A stretch of DNA of 43,562 nt from Pseudomonadota bacterium (GCA_018896355.1 JAHIMW010000088.1:1-43562), one strand, 5' to 3'. Numbered from the stretch's first letter, positions 34,925-43,002 are shown. Notes: generated by a model from the letters alone, not told the origin. Made by a program: numbers and translations.

Positions 34925-34986
34925 GGCGCCGCTGTTGATGGTTGTATTATTGCCCGTTGGAATGGATATTATCTGTGACTACAGGG

Positions 34987-35586
34987 ATGCTCAAACTGCC
35001 TGCCGTATTGATGCGCCGTTTGTATGACTGGACCGTTCACTGGTCCGGGACTAAAAGCGCCTCATGGGCGCTTTTTTTCATAGCTTTTGCGGAGAGTTCT
35101 TTTTTCCCCATCCCCCCGGACGTACTTTTGATAGCGATGGTGCTGGGCAATTCTCGGCGATGGCTCAGAGGTGCGGCAATCTGCACCATAGGTTCCGTGT
35201 CCGGCGCGCTGCTTGGCTACCTTATCGGCTGGACTTTTTATGAAACTGCGGGGAAGGCCGTGGTGGAGTTTTATAATCTCCAGGCGGGAATGGAAATGAT
35301 CGGGAACAAATATGCGGATAACGCCTTCCTGACAGTTTTGACCGCCGCCTTCACCCCGGTTCCCTTTAAGGTTATAACAATTGGCGCCGGCCTTTTCAAA
35401 ATCCCCCTCGGGGTGCTCATCTTAGCTTCCACACTGGGGCGGGCCGGACGTTTTTTCCTCGTGGCCGGGCTCCTGCGTTTATATGGACCGATGATAACCA
35501 AAACACTGGAAAAGTATTTTAATTTGTTTACCCTGATCTTTATGTTACTCCTCATCGGCGGTTTTGTACTCCTCAAATTAATGTGA
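34987..35586 (+). CDS. YqaA-type membrane protein (DedA/SNARE-associated superfamily)
   Basis: The 199-residue membrane protein has the YqaA motif FIAFAESSFFPIPPDVLLIAM and later GALLGYLIGWTFYETAGKAV, FTPVPFKVITIGAGLFKIPL and GRAGRFFLVAGLLRLYG. Members belong to the DedA-like superfamily, thought to move lipids across the membrane; the substrate of this branch is unknown. The start is uncertain: ATG at 34987, GTG at 34975 and TTG at 34942 are all in frame, and none has a strong ribosome site; the ATG gives the usual N-terminus. It is alone, with its own promoter (34896-34924), and is bracketed by the direct repeats at 34656 and 35694. Confidence 0.85.
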   Translation: MLKLPAVLMRRLYDWTVHWSGTKSASWALFFIAFAESSFFPIPPDVLLIAMVLGNSRRWLRGAAICTIGSVSGALLGYLIGWTFYETAGKAVVEFYNLQAGMEMIGNKYADNAFLTVLTAAFTPVPFKVITIGAGLFKIPLGVLILASTLGRAGRFFLVAGLLRLYGPMITKTLEKYFNLFTLIFMLLLIGGFVLLKLM

Positions 35587-35693
35587 TGTTTCAATCACCG
35601 GGAGCTGCAATTTCGGAGAGTACAGGAGATGTCTGCCTGAACTCTACGGGTGACTCGACCTCCCCTTCCCCATCGCATAGCCGGCCTCTGCTT

Positions 35694-35738
35694 TTCAACA
35701 GTCGTCTCCCTCTGCATTTTGGGGCTTGACACCTGCCG
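35694..35738. repeat. Direct repeat, right copy, flanking yqaA
   Basis: It shares TTCAACAG, the 17-base block GCATTTTGGGGCTTGAC and CTGCCG with the left copy at 34656-34697. This copy supplies the TTGACA box of the pyr promoter. Confidence 0.7.
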
Positions 35739-35755
35739 TTTTCTTGTTGTATGTT
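35726..35755 (+). promoter_or_regulatory. Sigma-70-type promoter for the pyr operon
   Basis: A perfect TTGACA (35726-35731) is followed after 18 bases by TATGTT (35750-35755). The start near 35762 leaves a leader of about 155 bases that holds the PyrR-binding loop and terminator. Confidence 0.75.
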
Positions 35756-35781
35756 CTCGCCGAAAAGTGGCGGTTCCAGTA

Positions 35782-35890
35782 CCCTTTTAATTGAATCCCG
35801 CGAGATTGAAAAGGGACGACTCGTGCGAAAATTTTATGCCTTCAAAAAACGGTATGCAGGCCTTCACCCAGCGGGGGAAGGCTTTTTTTT
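35782..35890 (+). promoter_or_regulatory. PyrR-binding attenuator in the pyr leader
   Basis: The stem CCCTTTT (35782-35788) with AAAAGGG (35809-35815) presents a loop AATCCCGCGAGATT (35794-35807). This matches the PyrR-binding consensus ARUCCNGNGAGGYU at all but one base. Downstream is a terminator: GCCTTC-A-CCC pairs with GGG-G-GAAGGC (35860-35882), followed by eight T (35883-35890). In the known mechanism, PyrR with UMP stabilises the first hairpin and lets the terminator form, so pyr expression falls when pyrimidines are high. pyrR itself follows 27 bases later. Confidence 0.88.
35860..35890 (+). terminator. Attenuation terminator upstream of pyrR
   Basis: A ten-pair stem with one mismatch and a three-base loop is directly followed by TTTTTTTT. 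It lies before the first gene of the operon, which marks it as a regulated terminator rather than an operon end. Confidence 0.88.
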
Positions 35891-35917
35891 GAATCACGGT
35901 ATTGAATGAGGGGAACA

Positions 35918-36457
35918 ATGGAGCAGAAAAAGGTCGTCATGGATGCGGAAGGAATTGACCGTTCTCTGACTCGCATCGCTTATGAGATCCTGGAAAAAAA
36001 CAAAGGAGTCAAGGAGTTGATCCTGGTTGGAATCCGGACCAGAGGGGTTTTTCTCGCGGAGCGTCTCCGCCGGAAGATCTCAGGAATCGAAGCCAAAGAG
36101 GTCCCTCTCGGGATCCTCGACATCACCCTCTACCGGGATGACCTGCAGAACTCCCACCGAAAACCGCGATTAGGAAAGACGGATATCCCCTTCTCGCTGG
36201 ACGGGAAAAAGGTTGTCCTTGTCGACGATGTCCTTTTTACCGGCCGCACGATCCGCGCCGCCATGGACTGCCTGATCGACTTCGGCCGACCGAAACGGAT
36301 CCAGCTTGCCGTCCTGATCGACCGCGGGCACCGCGAATTGCCCATCCGGGCGGACTTCGTCGGCAAGAACCTCCCCTCTTCGCTCTGGGAGGCGGTGAGC
36401 GTGACGCTGACGGAGAAGGACGGGATGGACGAGGTGGTCATCGTGGAGAACCCATAG
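35918..36457 (+). CDS. pyrR: Pyrimidine operon attenuation protein / uracil phosphoribosyltransferase PyrR
   Basis: The 179-residue protein has the phosphoribosyltransferase fold with the PRPP loop VVLVDDVLFTGRTIRAA and PyrR motifs GIRTRGVFLAERL, GILDITLYRDDL and AVLIDRGHRELPI. PyrR binds pyr leader RNA when UMP is bound and may also make UMP from uracil. I use the ATG at 35918, four bases after GAGGGG; an ATG four codons earlier overlaps that site. The leader carries a good PyrR-binding loop, so the gene controls its own operon. pyrB follows after 107 bases that include a strong palindrome at 36475-36501. Confidence 0.94.
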   Translation: MEQKKVVMDAEGIDRSLTRIAYEILEKNKGVKELILVGIRTRGVFLAERLRRKISGIEAKEVPLGILDITLYRDDLQNSHRKPRLGKTDIPFSLDGKKVVLVDDVLFTGRTIRAAMDCLIDFGRPKRIQLAVLIDRGHRELPIRADFVGKNLPSSLWEAVSVTLTEKDGMDEVVIVENP

Positions 36458-36474
36458 GGAAGACTTCTCGAAAC

Positions 36475-36501
36475 GGGGACACCTTGCCGCAAGGTGTCCC
36501 C
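36475..36501. repeat. Perfect palindrome between pyrR and pyrB
   Basis: GGGGACACCTTG (36475-36486) pairs perfectly with CAAGGTGTCCCC (36490-36501), with a loop of CCG. The 12-base stem has no T-run after it, so it is not a normal terminator. Similar GGGGACACC palindromes are dispersed repeats in several deltaproteobacteria, as far as I recall. It may process or stabilise the pyr mRNA. Confidence 0.75.
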
Positions 36502-36564
36502 ATCCAGGTTACGCGCGGGCGGTCGTTAAAGCGAGGACGCTCCCGATCATGCGAGGCTTGAACC

Positions 36565-37488
36565 ATGAAATTGAACCGGAAAGACATCCTCGGCATCCGG
36601 GAACTCTCCGTGGATGAGATCGACCTGATTCTCGAAACGGCGGATTCCTTCATCGAGGTATCCACCCGTGAGATCAAGAAGGTCCCTACCCTCCGGGGAA
36701 AGACCGTCATCAACCTTTTCTATGAGGCCAGCACCCGGACAAGGACCTCCTTCGAGATCGCCGCCAAGCGCCTGAGCGCGGATACAATCAACATCTCGGC
36801 TTCGACCAGCAGCGTCGTGAAGGGAGAAACCCTGATCGACACGGCGAGAAACCTGGAGGCGATGAATCCGGACATTATCGTGATCCGCCACGGCGCCGCC
36901 GGGGCGCCTCACATGCTGGCCGGCATCCTCCGACAGTCGATCATCAACGCCGGCGACGGGGCGCATGAACACCCGACCCAGGCGCTCTTGGACATGATGA
37001 CGATCCGGGCGAAGAAAGGGCGAATCGCCGGACTTAAGGTGGCGATCGTCGGCGACATCGCCCACAGCCGCGTCGCCCGTTCCAACATCCACGGCCTGAC
37101 GAAGATGGGGGCCCAAGTCTGCGTGTCTGGTCCGGCCACAATGATCCCCCGCGGCATCGAGAAGATGGGGGTCGTCGTCCATATGCGCATCGAGGAGGCG
37201 ATCCGTGATGCGGATATCATCATGATGCTCCGTATCCAGACGGAGCGGGAAAAGCAGAACATCTTTCCGTCACTGCGGGAATACGCGCAGTATTTCTCGC
37301 TCAACCGCAAGAACATCGGTTTCGCCCGGAAGGACGTTCTCATCATGCATCCGGGACCGATCAACCGCGGAGTCGAGATCTCTCCGGATCTTGCTGACGG
37401 CCCTCATTCGATCATACTCGAACAGGTCACGAACGGCGTGGCCGTCCGGATGGCCCTTCTCTATCTGCTGACAGGAGGAACCCAATGA
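36565..37488 (+). CDS. pyrB: Aspartate carbamoyltransferase catalytic subunit
   Basis: The 307-residue protein has the carbamoyl-phosphate motif FYEASTRTRTSFE (STRTR at 56-60), the motif RHGAAGAPH and the aspartate-site motifs HPTQALLDMMTI and RIQTEREKQ, and HPGPINRGVEI near the end. It makes N-carbamoyl-aspartate in pyrimidine synthesis. No pyrI regulatory subunit is in the window. The gene overlaps pyrC by four bases (ATGA), so they are coupled. Control comes from the PyrR attenuator upstream of pyrR. Confidence 0.96.
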   Translation: MKLNRKDILGIRELSVDEIDLILETADSFIEVSTREIKKVPTLRGKTVINLFYEASTRTRTSFEIAAKRLSADTINISASTSSVVKGETLIDTARNLEAMNPDIIVIRHGAAGAPHMLAGILRQSIINAGDGAHEHPTQALLDMMTIRAKKGRIAGLKVAIVGDIAHSRVARSNIHGLTKMGAQVCVSGPATMIPRGIEKMGVVVHMRIEEAIRDADIIMMLRIQTEREKQNIFPSLREYAQYFSLNRKNIGFARKDVLIMHPGPINRGVEISPDLADGPHSIILEQVTNGVAVRMALLYLLTGGTQ

Positions 37489-38789
37489 CTCTCTTACTCA
37501 AAGGCGGCAGGCTTGTGGACCCCTCCCGGAAAGTGGACGGAACGGGGGACCTGCTGATCGAAAACGGGAAAATCGCCGGAAGCGGCGGCGGGCAGCAGCA
37601 GACCGGCAAGGCCAGAGGGAAAGGAGTTCCCCCCGGCATGGAGGTTCTCGATCTCCGAGGGAAGATTGTCGTCCCCGGCCTGATCGACATGCACACCCAC
37701 CTGCGGGAGCCCGGCTTCGAGTACAGGGAGACAATCGCCTCCGGAAGCGAGGCGGCCGCGGCGGGCGGCTTCACCTCTGTCGCCTGCATGCCCAACACGA
37801 ACCCGGTGAACGACAACCGGTCCGTCACCGAATTCATCCGGAGAAAGGCGGCGGAATGCGGCCTGGTAAACGTCTATCCGATCGCGGCGATCAGCCTGAA
37901 GTCGGAGGGCGCCTTCCTCTGTGAGTATTGGGATCTGAAGGACGCCGGCGCCATCGGTTTTTCCGATGACGGCAGGCCGGTCATGAACGCCGCCCTGATG
38001 CGCCGGGCGCTCGAATACGCCTCCTCGCTGGACATGCCGGTCATCGCGCACTGCGAGGACCGGAACCTCTCCGCGGGCGGAATGATGCACGAGGGCTTCG
38101 TCTCCACCGAAATCGGCCTCCCGGGCATCCCCACGATCGCAGAAGAGGTCATGGTCGCCCGCGATCTTCTCCTCGCCGAATACACCGGGGCGCACCTTCA
38201 CATTGCCCACGTCAGCACCGCCGGCGCGGTCCGCCTGATCCGCGAGGCCAAGGCCCGCGGAGTCCCTGTCACCGCAGAGACAGCGCCCCATTACTTCACG
38301 CTGACCGACGAGGCCGTTCGGACCTTCGATACCGCCACGAAGGTTTACCCCCCGCTACGCGGCGCGGAGGATCGCGACGCCGTCCGGGAAGGGCTTCGCG
38401 ACGGCACGATCGATGTGATCGCAAGCGACCACGCGCCCCATGCCCAGACCGACAAGGAGGTGGAATTTGACTTCGCGGAAAGCGGCATTACGGGTCTGGA
38501 AACCTCTTTATCCCTCTCGCTTGGCCTGGTTGAAGAGGGTCTTTTCACGCTTCCGGAACTGATCGAAAAGATGACCGTCAACGCAGCCCGGATCCTCCGC
38601 ATCCCGAAGGGGACCCTCGCCGACGGCGCCGACGCCGATATCACGGTCATCGACCCAAAGCGGGAATGGACCGTGGATCGCGGACTTTTCCGTTCCCGGG
38701 GGAAGAACACCCCCTTTCACAACCGGACCCTGAAGGGAAAGGCGGTCCTGACGATCGTCGGCGGCGTGATCCGCTGTCGCGACTGCTGA
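37485..38789 (+). CDS. pyrC: Dihydroorotase (class I)
   Basis: The 434-residue amidohydrolase has the metal motif DMHTHLREPGFEYRETI (H70, H72), the motif NTNPVNDN, metal His residues in IAHCED and HIAHVSTAGAV, and the Asp motif SDHAPHAQTDKE. It closes carbamoyl-aspartate to dihydroorotate. The N-terminal beta domain carries a short Gly/Gln-rich insert (about residues 33-50) not usual for the family. AGGAGG lies 7 bases before the ATG, inside pyrB. recO follows one base after the stop. Confidence 0.95.
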   Translation: MTLLLKGGRLVDPSRKVDGTGDLLIENGKIAGSGGGQQQTGKARGKGVPPGMEVLDLRGKIVVPGLIDMHTHLREPGFEYRETIASGSEAAAAGGFTSVACMPNTNPVNDNRSVTEFIRRKAAECGLVNVYPIAAISLKSEGAFLCEYWDLKDAGAIGFSDDGRPVMNAALMRRALEYASSLDMPVIAHCEDRNLSAGGMMHEGFVSTEIGLPGIPTIAEEVMVARDLLLAEYTGAHLHIAHVSTAGAVRLIREAKARGVPVTAETAPHYFTLTDEAVRTFDTATKVYPPLRGAEDRDAVREGLRDGTIDVIASDHAPHAQTDKEVEFDFAESGITGLETSLSLSLGLVEEGLFTLPELIEKMTVNAARILRIPKGTLADGADADITVIDPKREWTVDRGLFRSRGKNTPFHNRTLKGKAVLTIVGGVIRCRDC

Positions 38790-38790
38790 C

Positions 38791-39567
38791 ATGATCCCGA
38801 CCCGAACAGCGCTGCGGACGGAGGCCATCGTTCTGCGGGCGATCGACTACGGCGAATCGGACCGGATCGTAACCTTCTGCACCGCGGACTTCGGGAAGAT
38901 CCGTGGAATCGCCAAAGGGGCCCGGCGTAGTCGAAAACGTTTTGCAAACGCGATCGAGCCCTTTTGCTGCTCCCGGATTCTCTTTTCGCGGAGAAGTCCG
39001 GACAGTCTGGCCCTGATCGAAGGGTGCGATGTCCTCTCGCATTTTCCCGGCATCCGCTCCGATTTGGGAAAAACACTGGCCGCCTCCTGCCTGATCGATC
39101 TCACGGATCAGTTCACGCCGGAAGACAAGAAGAGCGAGGCCTCATTTTGCCTTCTGCTCGATTTTCTCCGCCTGCTGGAGGAAACCGCCTTGACGGAGGC
39201 GCTGCTCCGTTTTTTCGAAATCCGTCTCCTGCGGATCTCCGGATATGACCCGGTTCTGGACCGCTGCATTTCCTGTAAGACGCCAATCGTAAAAGATGCG
39301 GCCTACCGTTTCGACGCCGCCAAAGGCGGTTTGACCTGCAACGTCTGCGCACCCGGGAACCGGGACGCGATCCCGGTATCCCTCGGAACGATCCGGACGC
39401 TGATGCTGGGACGCGAGATGAAGATCGACCGTCTGGGCCGCCTGCTCCTCTCGGATCAGTCCGCAGATGAAAGCCGCCGACTCCTCGCCCATTTCATCCG
39501 CCACATCCTCGGACGGGAGCTGAAGTCGGTTCACGTCCTGAATGAAATCCGCCGTCTGGGGATCTGA
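38791..39567 (+). CDS. recO: DNA repair protein RecO
   Basis: The 258-residue protein has the N-terminal OB-fold (TEAIVLRAIDYGESDRIVTF, GKIRGIAKGARRSRKRF) followed by the helical domain and a zinc-finger-like set of cysteines (CISCKTP ... CNVC). RecO works with RecF and RecR to load RecA at gaps. It begins one base after the pyrC stop and is likely transcribed with the pyr genes, which would place a DNA-repair gene under PyrR control. There is no good ribosome site other than within pyrC. It is followed by a gap with a promoter for glyQ. Confidence 0.9.
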   Translation: MIPTRTALRTEAIVLRAIDYGESDRIVTFCTADFGKIRGIAKGARRSRKRFANAIEPFCCSRILFSRRSPDSLALIEGCDVLSHFPGIRSDLGKTLAASCLIDLTDQFTPEDKKSEASFCLLLDFLRLLEETALTEALLRFFEIRLLRISGYDPVLDRCISCKTPIVKDAAYRFDAAKGGLTCNVCAPGNRDAIPVSLGTIRTLMLGREMKIDRLGRLLLSDQSADESRRLLAHFIRHILGRELKSVHVLNEIRRLGI

Positions 39568-39584
39568 ACCGCCGCGATTTCATA

Positions 39585-39613
39585 TTGACATGCGCCGGGT
39601 GGCGTGTTAAGAA
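39585..39613 (+). promoter_or_regulatory. Sigma-70-type promoter for glyQ-glyS
   Basis: A perfect TTGACA (39585-39590) is 17 bases from TAAGAA (39608-39613), a moderate -10. The start near 39620 gives a leader of about 55 bases before the GTG of glyQ. No T-box or other riboswitch is seen in this short leader. Confidence 0.6.
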
Positions 39614-39674
39614 CCTGCCCGTAAAAACAGTCATGATATCAAGAAATAACATATTATAACCTACAGGAGGAGAA

Positions 39675-40547
39675 GTGACTTTTCAGGAGTTGATTTTCGC
39701 CCTCGAGCGGTACTGGGCGGACCAGGGGTGCGTCATCCAGCAGCCCTATGACATCGAGAAGGGGGCGGGCACCTTCAACCCGGCCACCTTCCTGCGGGCC
39801 CTGGGACCGGAACCCTGGAACGTGGCCTACGTGGAGCCGTCCCGCAGACCCACGGACGGCCGCTACGGGGAAAATCCGAACCGCCTGCAGCACTACTATC
39901 AGTATCAAGTGATCATGAAGCCGTCGCCTCCGAACATCCAGCAGCTCTACCTCGACTCGCTGAAGAGCTTCGGCATCGACCCGCTGGAGCACGACATCCG
40001 TTTTGTGGAGGATGACTGGGAATCGCCCACCATCGGCGCCTGGGGTCTCGGCTGGGAGGTTTGGCTCGACGGAATGGAGATCTCACAGTTCACCTACTTC
40101 CAGCAGGTCGGCGGTTTCGATTGCCGCCCCGTCTGCGCCGAGCTGACCTACGGCACCGAACGGATCGCCATGTACATCCAGGGGATCGACAACGTCTATG
40201 ACCTCGAATGGACCCAGGGAATCAAATACGGCGACATCCACCATCGGAGCGAGGTGGAATGGTCCATTTACAACTTCGAAACCGCCGACATCTCCCAACT
40301 CAGTCAACGCTTCGATATGTACGAGGCCGAAGGGATGCGGGCGGCGGAAGAGGGCCTCATTCTGCCGACGTACGATCATTGTCTCAAGTGTTCCCACACC
40401 TTCAACCTGCTGAATGCCCGGGGTGCGATCAGCGTAGCCGAGCGGACGAGCTACATCGGCCGCGTCCGAAACCTCGCCCGTCTGAGCGCCGAGGGTTACC
40501 TCCGGCAGCGGGAGGTTATGGGCTACCCGCTGCTGAACCGGAAATAA
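39675..40547 (+). CDS. glyQ: Glycine-tRNA ligase alpha subunit
   Basis: The 290-residue protein is the class II catalytic core of the alpha2-beta2 enzyme. It shows ELIFALERYWADQGCVIQQPYD, the signature GAGTFNPATFLRALGPEPW, RYGENPNRLQHYYQYQVI and the C-terminal part ISVAERTSYIGRVRNLAR. It charges tRNA-Gly with glycine. The GTG start has AGGAGG four bases upstream. glyS follows after 156 bases, a wider gap than usual that contains dispersed palindromes. Confidence 0.97.
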   Translation: MTFQELIFALERYWADQGCVIQQPYDIEKGAGTFNPATFLRALGPEPWNVAYVEPSRRPTDGRYGENPNRLQHYYQYQVIMKPSPPNIQQLYLDSLKSFGIDPLEHDIRFVEDDWESPTIGAWGLGWEVWLDGMEISQFTYFQQVGGFDCRPVCAELTYGTERIAMYIQGIDNVYDLEWTQGIKYGDIHHRSEVEWSIYNFETADISQLSQRFDMYEAEGMRAAEEGLILPTYDHCLKCSHTFNLLNARGAISVAERTSYIGRVRNLARLSAEGYLRQREVMGYPLLNRK

Positions 40548-40563
40548 CGCGGAATGGGGGGAG

Positions 40564-40672
40564 AGAGAAACCCTTTTTCTCTGAATAGACTTTGTAACGA
40601 ATTAGCAGTAGGGTGCGTTAGCGAAGCGTAACGCACCGAAGCAAACTGAGAAGAAAAACACTCAGCACTGAG
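40564..40672. repeat. Cluster of dispersed palindromes between glyQ and glyS
   Basis: Three palindromes lie in the gap: AGAGAAA-N5-TTTCTCT (40564-40582), GGTGCGTTA-N8-TAACGCACC (40612-40637) and CTCAG-CA-CTGAG (40661-40672). The second is a well-known dispersed sequence type (TAGGGTGCGTTAGCG...) seen in many proteobacteria and cyanobacteria. None has a T-run. Together they look like REP-type insertions between two genes of one enzyme. Confidence 0.65.
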
Positions 40673-40703
40673 CATTCAGCGCTGTTTTTTAAGGAGAATT
40701 TTG

Positions 40704-42800
40704 ATGGGCAAGGAACTTCTCTTGGAAATCGGGACGGAAGAGATCCCGGCCGCCTTTCTGCCAAAGGCGCTCAGGGATTTGGAGGAGATCGCCCGCGGAG
40801 AACTGGCTGCAAACCGGATCCGTCACGGGGAGATCCGCACGATGGGGACGCCCCGCCGGCTCTTCCTGACGGCGGACGGCCTGGCCGAACAGCAGGAGGA
40901 TCAGGTGATCGAAAAGCTGGGCCCGGCCGCGAGGGTCGCCTTCGACGAGCAGGGAAACCCTTCCCGCGCCGCTGTCGGTTTCGCCAGAGGGCAGAACCTC
41001 GACATCGCCGAACTGGAGCGGGTAACGACGGAGAAGGGGGAGTACCTCTGCGCCCGGAAGAAGATCCTCGGCGAGGCGACGGAGGGCCTCCTCCCGGCAA
41101 TCCTGACGAATGTCATCACCGGGATACCCTTCCGGAAATCGATGCGCTGGTCCGACCAGGAGTTCCGTTTTGCAAGGCCGATCCACTGGATCCTCGCACT
41201 CTTCGACGGCCGGATCGTCCCGTTCCGAATCGCAAATGTCGAAAGCGGCAATACGAGCCGCGGCCACCGGTTCATGAGCCCGGACTCCTTCCCGGTCGGC
41301 AGCCTGGAAGCGTATCTTGCCGGAACGCGCGACCGTTTCGTGATCGTCGATCCCGCCCTGCGAAAGGAAATCATCCGCCAGGAGGCCGGGAAGGCGGCGG
41401 CGGCCGTCGGCGGCGGCGTCCTTCCGTCCGAGGAACTTCTGGAAACGGTGACCTTCCTCACCGAGTATCCGACGGTCGTCTGCGGGAATTTCGACCGGGA
41501 ATACCTGAAGCTTCCGCAAGAGGTTCTCATCACCACGATGATCTCCCACCAGAAGTATTTTCCGGTGGTGGATGAAAAAGGCGCGCTGCTCCCCCACTTC
41601 ATCACGATCAACAACACGCTGGCCCGCGACCCTTCGGTCGTACAAAAGGGAAACGAGAGGGTGATCCGCGCCCGCCTCTCCGATGCTCGGTTCTTCTTCG
41701 AGGCGGACCGGAAGATCCCCCTCGACCGGCGCGTGGCTGATCTCAAGAAAGTGGTCTTCCATACCCTTCTCGGAACATCCTATGAAAAGGTCATGCGCTT
41801 CCGGCAACTGGCCGGATGGATCGCCCGAAAGGTTGAACCGTCGCATGGCAACAAGATCGCCTTCGAGGCGCATGTCGACAGGGCCGCGCTGCTCGCGAAG
41901 GCGGATCTGGACACCCAGATGGTAGGCGAGTTCGCGGAGCTCCAGGGGATCATGGGGCGCGAGTACGCGCTGCTGGCCGGCGAAGACCCCGTTGTGGCGA
42001 AGGCCATCTACGAACATTACCTGCCCACCGCGGCGGGCGGCGCTCTTCCCGAATCCGATGAGGGCGCCATCGTCAGCATCGCCGACAAGACGGATTCGAT
42101 CTGCGGCTTCTTCGGCGTCGAGTTGATCCCGACCGGAACAGCCGATCCCTACGCGTTGCGACGCCAGGCGCTCGGCGTGATCAACATCATTCTGGCGAAA
42201 CGCTATCATTTTTCGCTTGGTTCCCTGATCGATGAGAGCCTCGCCATCCTCGGACCGCTGCTGAAGCGCCCCTCCGATGAAACAAAAACGGCGGTACTGG
42301 AATTCTTCAAGGGTCGGTTCGAGAACCAGCTCATCTCGCAGGGCCACCCCTATGACGTCGTCGACGCCATCCTGGCCACCGGCATGGACAACCTGGTCGC
42401 GGCGGATGATAAGATCCGGGCGATGTCGGCATTTAAGTCCCATCCGGACTTTCAGCCGCTCGCGATCGCCTTCAAGCGGGTGGTCAACATCATCCGCGGC
42501 TTCCAGAACGGCGCCGTCGATCCGGCTCTGCTTTCAGGACCGGAGGAAAAAAATCTCCACAAGGCGTTCCTGAAGATCCGCGAGACGGTCTTGACCCACA
42601 TCTCCGGTGGGGATTATTCCGCCGTTCTCTTCGATCTTGCACGGCTCAGGGAACCGGTCGATGCCTTTTTCGAGGCGGTTCTCGTGATGGCGGAGGATGA
42701 AAAGGTCCGTTTCAACCGGCTCTCCCTGCTGGAGGAGATTTCCACCCTCTTCCACGATGTCGCCGACTTTTCAAAAATTGTTACGGAGTCTCAGGGGTGA
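40704..42800 (+). CDS. glyS: Glycine-tRNA ligase beta subunit
   Basis: The 698-residue subunit begins with the GlyS signature LLLEIGTEEIPAAFLPKAL and contains HRFMSPDSFPV, ISHQKYFPVVDEKG, the HD-like domain region around DLDTQMVGEFAELQGIMG, GTADPYALRRQALGVI and a C-terminal tRNA anticodon-binding domain. It binds tRNA-Gly and completes the alpha2-beta2 enzyme. AAGGAG lies seven bases before the ATG at 40704. A weak hairpin (GTGACC-N10-GGTCAC, 42797-42818) and a perfect 16-base palindrome (42841-42856) follow the stop, and may serve as ends of the transcript, though no T-run is seen. Confidence 0.96.
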   Translation: MGKELLLEIGTEEIPAAFLPKALRDLEEIARGELAANRIRHGEIRTMGTPRRLFLTADGLAEQQEDQVIEKLGPAARVAFDEQGNPSRAAVGFARGQNLDIAELERVTTEKGEYLCARKKILGEATEGLLPAILTNVITGIPFRKSMRWSDQEFRFARPIHWILALFDGRIVPFRIANVESGNTSRGHRFMSPDSFPVGSLEAYLAGTRDRFVIVDPALRKEIIRQEAGKAAAAVGGGVLPSEELLETVTFLTEYPTVVCGNFDREYLKLPQEVLITTMISHQKYFPVVDEKGALLPHFITINNTLARDPSVVQKGNERVIRARLSDARFFFEADRKIPLDRRVADLKKVVFHTLLGTSYEKVMRFRQLAGWIARKVEPSHGNKIAFEAHVDRAALLAKADLDTQMVGEFAELQGIMGREYALLAGEDPVVAKAIYEHYLPTAAGGALPESDEGAIVSIADKTDSICGFFGVELIPTGTADPYALRRQALGVINIILAKRYHFSLGSLIDESLAILGPLLKRPSDETKTAVLEFFKGRFENQLISQGHPYDVVDAILATGMDNLVAADDKIRAMSAFKSHPDFQPLAIAFKRVVNIIRGFQNGAVDPALLSGPEEKNLHKAFLKIRETVLTHISGGDYSAVLFDLARLREPVDAFFEAVLVMAEDEKVRFNRLSLLEEISTLFHDVADFSKIVTESQG

Positions 42801-42840
42801 CCGGACTCTCCTGGTCACACAAGTCCGTTCGGAGGCCGGT

Positions 42841-42856
42841 GGACCCCCGGGGGTCC
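42841..42856. repeat. 16-base perfect palindrome after glyS
   Basis: GGACCCCCGGGGGTCC is self-complementary. It lies 40 bases after the glyS stop, without a T-run. It could be the stem of a weak terminator or a binding site. Confidence 0.5.
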
Positions 42857-42874
42857 GGGCGACGGAAAACGGGC

Positions 42875-42904
42875 TTGCAATTTAAATTCATATTGAATTA
42901 TGAT
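42875..42904 (+). promoter_or_regulatory. Sigma-70-type promoter for the GAF-domain gene
   Basis: TTGCAA (42875-42880) and TATGAT (42899-42904) are spaced by 18 bases in an AT-rich stretch. The start near 42911 leaves about 90 bases of leader, in which lies the inverted repeat at 42940-42956. Confidence 0.6.
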
Positions 42905-42939
42905 TCGCAATGATTTAACTTTAAAAATAGATGCGATCG

Positions 42940-42956
42940 ATCGGAATATTTCCGAT
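42940..42956. promoter_or_regulatory. Inverted repeat in the leader of the GAF-domain gene
   Basis: ATCGGAA-TAT-TTCCGAT is a perfect 7-base inverted repeat with a 3-base centre, about 30 bases after the predicted start point. It could be an operator or an RNA hairpin. Confidence 0.45.
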
Positions 42957-43002
42957 AGCGACCGGGCATCATGATGGCGTCGCACAATCAACGGAGATGA
43001 TC

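Larger units (their letters stand above)
34610..34986. other. Divergent intergenic region between the MgtE-like gene and yqaA
   Basis: This stretch holds one copy of a direct repeat (34656-34697) that recurs at 35694-35738 and the yqaA promoter (34896-34924). The remainder shows short CTTCCGG repeats but no gene or RNA that I recognise. The promoter of the MgtE-like gene must lie here, but I cannot pick it with confidence. Confidence 0.5.

Noticed and set aside
36475..36501. Palindrome after pyrR considered as an operon terminator
   Set aside because: No T-run follows, and pyrB and pyrC continue on the same strand with no clear promoter between.
39568..39674. Leader of glyQ considered for a T-box or glycine riboswitch
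   Set aside because: It is too short (about 55 bases from the predicted start) and has no specifier, T-box sequence or aptamer-like core.
40689..42443. Long open frame on the minus strand opposite glyS
   Set aside because: Antisense shadow of a clear glyS; no ribosome site and no recognisable protein motifs.
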